Of a stretch of 23,461 bases of DNA, positions 20,501 to 23,461 are shown piece by piece. Position numbers and translations under genes: made by a program. Positions within the stretch are counted from its first letter, which is position 1. Each line of letters begins with the position of its first letter. Source of the stretch: Spongospora subterranea. Lineage: Eukaryota; Endomyxa; Phytomyxea; Plasmodiophorida; Plasmodiophoridae. The notes below the pieces were generated by a model. It saw only the letters and a list, made by a program, of their open reading frames with translations. It was not told the DNA's origin and searched no databases. The DNA lies in the NCBI GenBank assembly GCA_900404475.1, contig OUQQ01000297.1, positions 1 through 23,461 on the forward strand, read 5' to 3'.

Positions 20501-21790
20501 ACCAACCTGCATTGATGAAGCTGGCTGAAATCACCCACGGAGACATCAGGCAAATGCTGAATACCATGCAAATGTGGCGAGCAGGGTCTGGCGGGGTTAT
20601 GCTATTCTTTGCTTTGTCTGATATCGTATTGATTAGATCAACCTCTACGAGCTTTGAAGATATCAAACGATCTCCTGCAAAAGACTTCGATAGCAGTGCC
20701 TTTGATGTTGCTCCACAGTTATTCCATACAGTTTCTCCTCTCCAATCTGTAATAGCTACCCGATATGTACGCATTTCCTCAACAATGTGTTGATTCAGGA
20801 TTGGCTGTCCAAAAGGATGGAAGCTTATTTTGTCGATCCGGACCTGATTCCGCTAATGGTGCAAGGGAATTACCTAAACTGCATACCTCAGCTACCGATA
20901 GAAGAATCCAGTCAACCTGAACGCTATCGCGAGGTCGGGTGAACGTTTGAAATCTTATTGGCTCGTTTTCTAATCCACCTACAGTTGTTTTATCTGGAGC
21001 GATACAGTAAGGCAGCGAGCTCAATATCCGATGGAGATATAATCGGAAATCAAATCCGCAGCATGTCGTCATGGTCTCTCATGCCTGTACATGGTGTATT
21101 GTCATCGGTGGTACCAGCTGTCCATGTCGCTGGTCGCCTTCAAGGTACCAATCTGGAATTGACCATATCGATGTATACTCATTCGGTTTAAATTTCTTAG
21201 GAATGATCGACTTTCCGCAATGGTTGGGAAAGAATTCGATTAGGAGAAAGAATCAAAGACTCCTTTCAGAGATACATTCCTGCCTAGTAGGCCATATATC
21301 TGGCGGGACGTCGTTAGATATTGCCTTGGATTATTTGCCAGTTCTGCGGCGCCGTTTAACCCAGCCATTATCTGTTCATGGTCAGGAAGGAATCAATGAA
21401 GTCATCAAGATGATGAACCATTACCACCTCAGCCGAACAGATTTCGATACCCTGATTGAGTTGGGAAACGGACTATATGAGAAGATATCATTGGACTCCA
21501 AGGTCAAGGCGAAATTTACACGGGAGTTCAGCCGACGAAGCATCGCTCCTTCTGTATCTGGTAAAAGGGCTCGCCTTCCAGCGATTGATAGGGAAAAATT
21601 TATCGGGGATGACGAAGGCGAGCATTCGTCTCCCGACATTGATATTGACGAAGGTACCGATAGTGAAAACGGCAACGAGTTTGATATTCCTGCACCATCA
21701 AAGAAATCTGCTGCGTCCAAGAAACCAGATGTCTCCAAACGCAAAGCCCCAGCGAAATCAACGTCTTTGAGGAAAAAAGTTCGCGCTTAA
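17595..21790 (+). CDS. RFC1: Replication factor C subunit 1 (clamp loader large subunit)
   Basis: AAA+ large subunit of RFC, which loads PCNA at primer ends for Pol delta. Exons: 17595-18373, 18423-18485, 18542-18691, 18741-18802, 18856-18937, 18993-19044, 19093-19125, 19179-19246, 19299-19470, 19547-19932, 19983-20008, about 20038-20057, 20105-20197, 20249-20334, 20387-20439, 20489-20730, 20799-20933, 20985-21144, 21201-21790; about 1083 residues. It starts with a PIP box, QSQMRDFF. A long acidic and basic linker leads to a BRCT domain (FVITGVLSSLERDDCADLIK ... TTHLIAGDEAG), then WVDKYKPTT, Walker A GPPGIGKSS, NASTTRSK, Walker B IMDEVDGM, sensor CNDRN and GDIRQ. The C-terminal collar has WSLMPVHGVLSSV and LDYLPVLRRRL, and the tail ends in a Lys-rich NLS. 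Exons 10-12 and the in-frame segment 20596-20640 are uncertain. Confidence 0.93.
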
Positions 21791-21794
21791 TAAA
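21789..21794 (+). terminator. Probable poly(A) signal AATAAA overlapping the RFC1 stop
   Basis: AATAAA starts on the second base of the RFC1 stop codon TAA (21788-21790). It mirrors the arrangement at the end of POL3, which makes chance less likely, although AATAAA is a common hexamer in AT-rich sequence. Confidence 0.45.
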
Positions 21795-21964
21795 TCGTTC
21801 GCTATAAATTGTCAGTATAAAACTGGTTCGATGGTGCCAGAAATTCTTATCTGATTGAGAAATATGGATGACTTCAATTGATCAAAGGGCCTTAAGGAAA
21901 TTGTTTAATCAGCAGAGGGTTACGATGTTGATTGAGATAGATCTTGAAATGCTGTTCTAGAATA

Positions 21965-22181
21965 GGATTGAAGGCATATGAAAGCCATTTAGGTAGTTTC
22001 GAGGCTAAAGCTCACAACTTGATCCTCTATTGTTAAATTCCTCAAGAGCAACCTTTTCCTACCATCCCTCAGTTTCATGTTCTACCCTAAATTACACAAA
22101 CCAGGTAAAACTGGGCGCCCAATCATTGGATCACCCAAATGGATCACTACGCCCAAGCGGTGCAAACGCTCCTCGTTCTGA
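21965..22181 (+). pseudogene. Decayed reverse-transcriptase fragment (non-LTR or Penelope-like)
   Basis: Between RFC1 and HUS1, two overlapping + frames together show the fingerprint found just upstream of the RT palm in Penelope-like and related elements. One frame gives FPTIPQFHVLP (22051-22087). Shifted by one base, the next gives KLHKPGKTGRPIIGSPKWIT (from 22089), recalling the family pattern P.F..LPK.HKPG..GRPI....W.T. An in-frame TAA near 22033, the frameshift at about 22088 and a TGA at 22179-22181 break it. No RT catalytic YADD box is seen downstream. The flank from about 21860 may hold more of the N-terminal part (SAEGYDVD), but this is weak. No terminal repeats or target-site duplications are visible. 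A multi-exon ordinary gene is the alternative. Confidence 0.45.
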
Positions 22182-22349
22182 CAATCAACGCAGTCCATCC
22201 GCCCGACGAAAAAAACAACAAAAAGAAGAGTAAGGTTTACAAAAAACGTCGCTTAAGACGCCAAATCTTCTGTCATTGGCGCTATTGGTCCGGACCCGGA
22301 GTCTAATCAAATTGTCGCCAAGGGTTTTCATCAATCATTCCCGGGTCCC

Positions 22350-23461
22350 ATGAAATTCCAGGCCAACATCATATTGCCTGATATCATGGCCAGTACGATG
22401 ATCGATATTCCAATGGCGGTTGCGGTTCTGAACCCCCCCTCCTTCCTCTGATCTATAGACGTACTTGGCATTCTGGATAAGATCGCCGCTGATTGTTTCA
22501 TGATCATGACGCCAACTCATTGGTCGTTTAGAATGATCACAGACAGTACGACGAATGACAAGGCGTTTGTTGAATTTAATGTGGTCGGTGCTATTGGGGA
22601 TTATCATCATCATTATATTCCGAAATGTGGGTTTATCAGTCGTCAATGTTCACTCAATACACGATCGAATCGCGATCTGATAATGAGATTCCATTAATTT
22701 TGACGACCGGTAATCTAGTTCGTGCTCTTAGATCTGCCCATGGTTCACATCAAGCCTATATTAAACTGGATAGCCGAAACGGTCAAGTCTGTCTCTGCTT
22801 CCAAATCAGTAAAGTTCGACGTCCCGCTTTTGATCGCGTTTGCCTTCATTAATCGATTGTTTATAGGATCGTGGTGAAGCCAATATTATACAGAATGTGC
22901 CAGTGACCCTTAAACCTGCTAGTTCCATTTTGGTATTCAATATATTGGCACCATTATCGCCATCAGATTGTTTTAGCCTCAACCAGTCGTTCTTAGACCG
23001 ATTGTGAACCAAATGTTGATTTACCTCAAGTTCGGATGAAGATGCCAAACCTTCGCATTTTGAGCCGAATTGTTGATCGGATGAAAACGGTGATGGCGCA
23101 GTAAGTCGTTGGACCACGTTATTCTCAGCGCTCTCCTGTTTTAGGTCGATGAGTGTCTGAAAATTGAGGCCAATACTGATGGAGAAGCTGTAAACCGTTG
23201 ATGATTTGGTGAAATGAGGGATTATTCATCGTGATGATAGGTATTTTCTGCCCAAAATGAGATGGCCCATATCAGAACAATGTACCGAGATTTAAGGTTC
23301 AAGTCGAGATGTAAATATATATATATTGTGCATTATTTGCTGTCTACATGCTGTACTTATTCAACTGTAGCTGATAGCTCCCAAATCATGGCGTCGGCTT
23401 CAGCCACCTGCACCGTATCAATCAAGAATTTCTGTAAGGTCGTCACCTTCTCTCCCTCGTC
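22350..23461 (+). CDS. HUS1: HUS1, 9-1-1 DNA damage checkpoint clamp subunit (3' end cut off)
   Basis: Subunit of the PCNA-like RAD9-RAD1-HUS1 clamp, loaded at damaged DNA to activate the ATR-type checkpoint kinase. Exons: 22350-22392, 22459-22583, 22640-22813, 22867-22932, 22997-23089, 23145-23189, 23241-23310, and 23371 to the window end. The start MKFQANI matches the family's MRFRAKI. Further matches are ILDKIAADCFMIMTPTHWSF, MFTQYTIESRSDNEIPLIL, LVRALRSA, NVPVTLKP, MPNLRILSRIVDRMKT and KIEANTDGEA, each aligned to human HUS1 with few gaps. The last visible block, CTVSIKNFCKVV, matches the family's VHIDIRKLLQFL. Introns are 51-66 bases; the third starts GTTCGA, a weak donor, and the second could start three bases earlier. 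About 40-60 residues are missing beyond the window. Confidence 0.9.

Noticed and set aside
22030..22233. 67-codon ORF ending in a Lys/Gln-rich tail as a gene
   Set aside because: It is a different frame over the RT-like fragment; the RT-like motif lies in the two other frames.

Overview
The window is nuclear DNA from a eukaryote with a compact, intron-dense genome. Most genes are cut by spliceosomal introns of about 44-66 bases with GT-AG ends, spacers are mostly under 400 bases, and genes lie on both strands. Protein similarities judged by eye fit an opisthokont. Together, a compact genome, very short introns, an SPE-39/VIPAS39 protein and a BRCT-bearing family X polymerase make an early-diverging fungus or fungus-like protist my best guess, but nothing here proves it. 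One N at 13334, flanked by a near-identical 163-base direct repeat, shows the sequence is a draft scaffold.

Layout from left to right: a T-rich stretch without a clear gene (1-735); two weak, unrecognised candidates (736-1303 and 1343-1610, +); DAD1/OST2, an oligosaccharyltransferase subunit (1658-2092, +); an intronless MATE transporter (2382-3863, +); the DNA polymerase delta catalytic subunit in 24 exons (4358-8671, +); farnesyltransferase/geranylgeranyltransferase-I alpha subunit (8787-9908, -); NSUN5/Rcm1 rRNA cytosine methyltransferase (10300-11917, +); a small FAM32A-like protein (12206-12497, +); a BRCT-containing family X DNA polymerase (12531-14413, -); a VIPAS39/SPE-39 (Vps16B-like) protein (14709-16706, -); the replication factor C large subunit RFC1 (17595-21790, +); a decayed reverse-transcriptase fragment (about 21965-22181, +); and the start of HUS1 (22350 to the window end, +).

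Four of the ten recognised proteins act in DNA replication or damage response. RFC1 loads PCNA for Pol delta, HUS1 is part of the 9-1-1 checkpoint clamp, and the family X polymerase is a gap-filling or end-joining enzyme. The others serve N-glycosylation, prenylation, ribosome modification, endosomal trafficking and small-molecule export. There is no operon logic; the grouping may be chance.

Gene models were built by hand. Splice sites were chosen so that the reading frame and alignment to known families (recalled, not searched) stayed intact. Exon coordinates are given so they can be tested. No complete, previously undescribed system was found. The most notable points are the apparent loss of the dRP-lyase lysine in the family X polymerase, the SPE-39 orthologue, the false duplication at the N, the RT remnant, poly(A) signals overlapping stop codons, and an unusual repeat and hairpin region upstream of RFC1.
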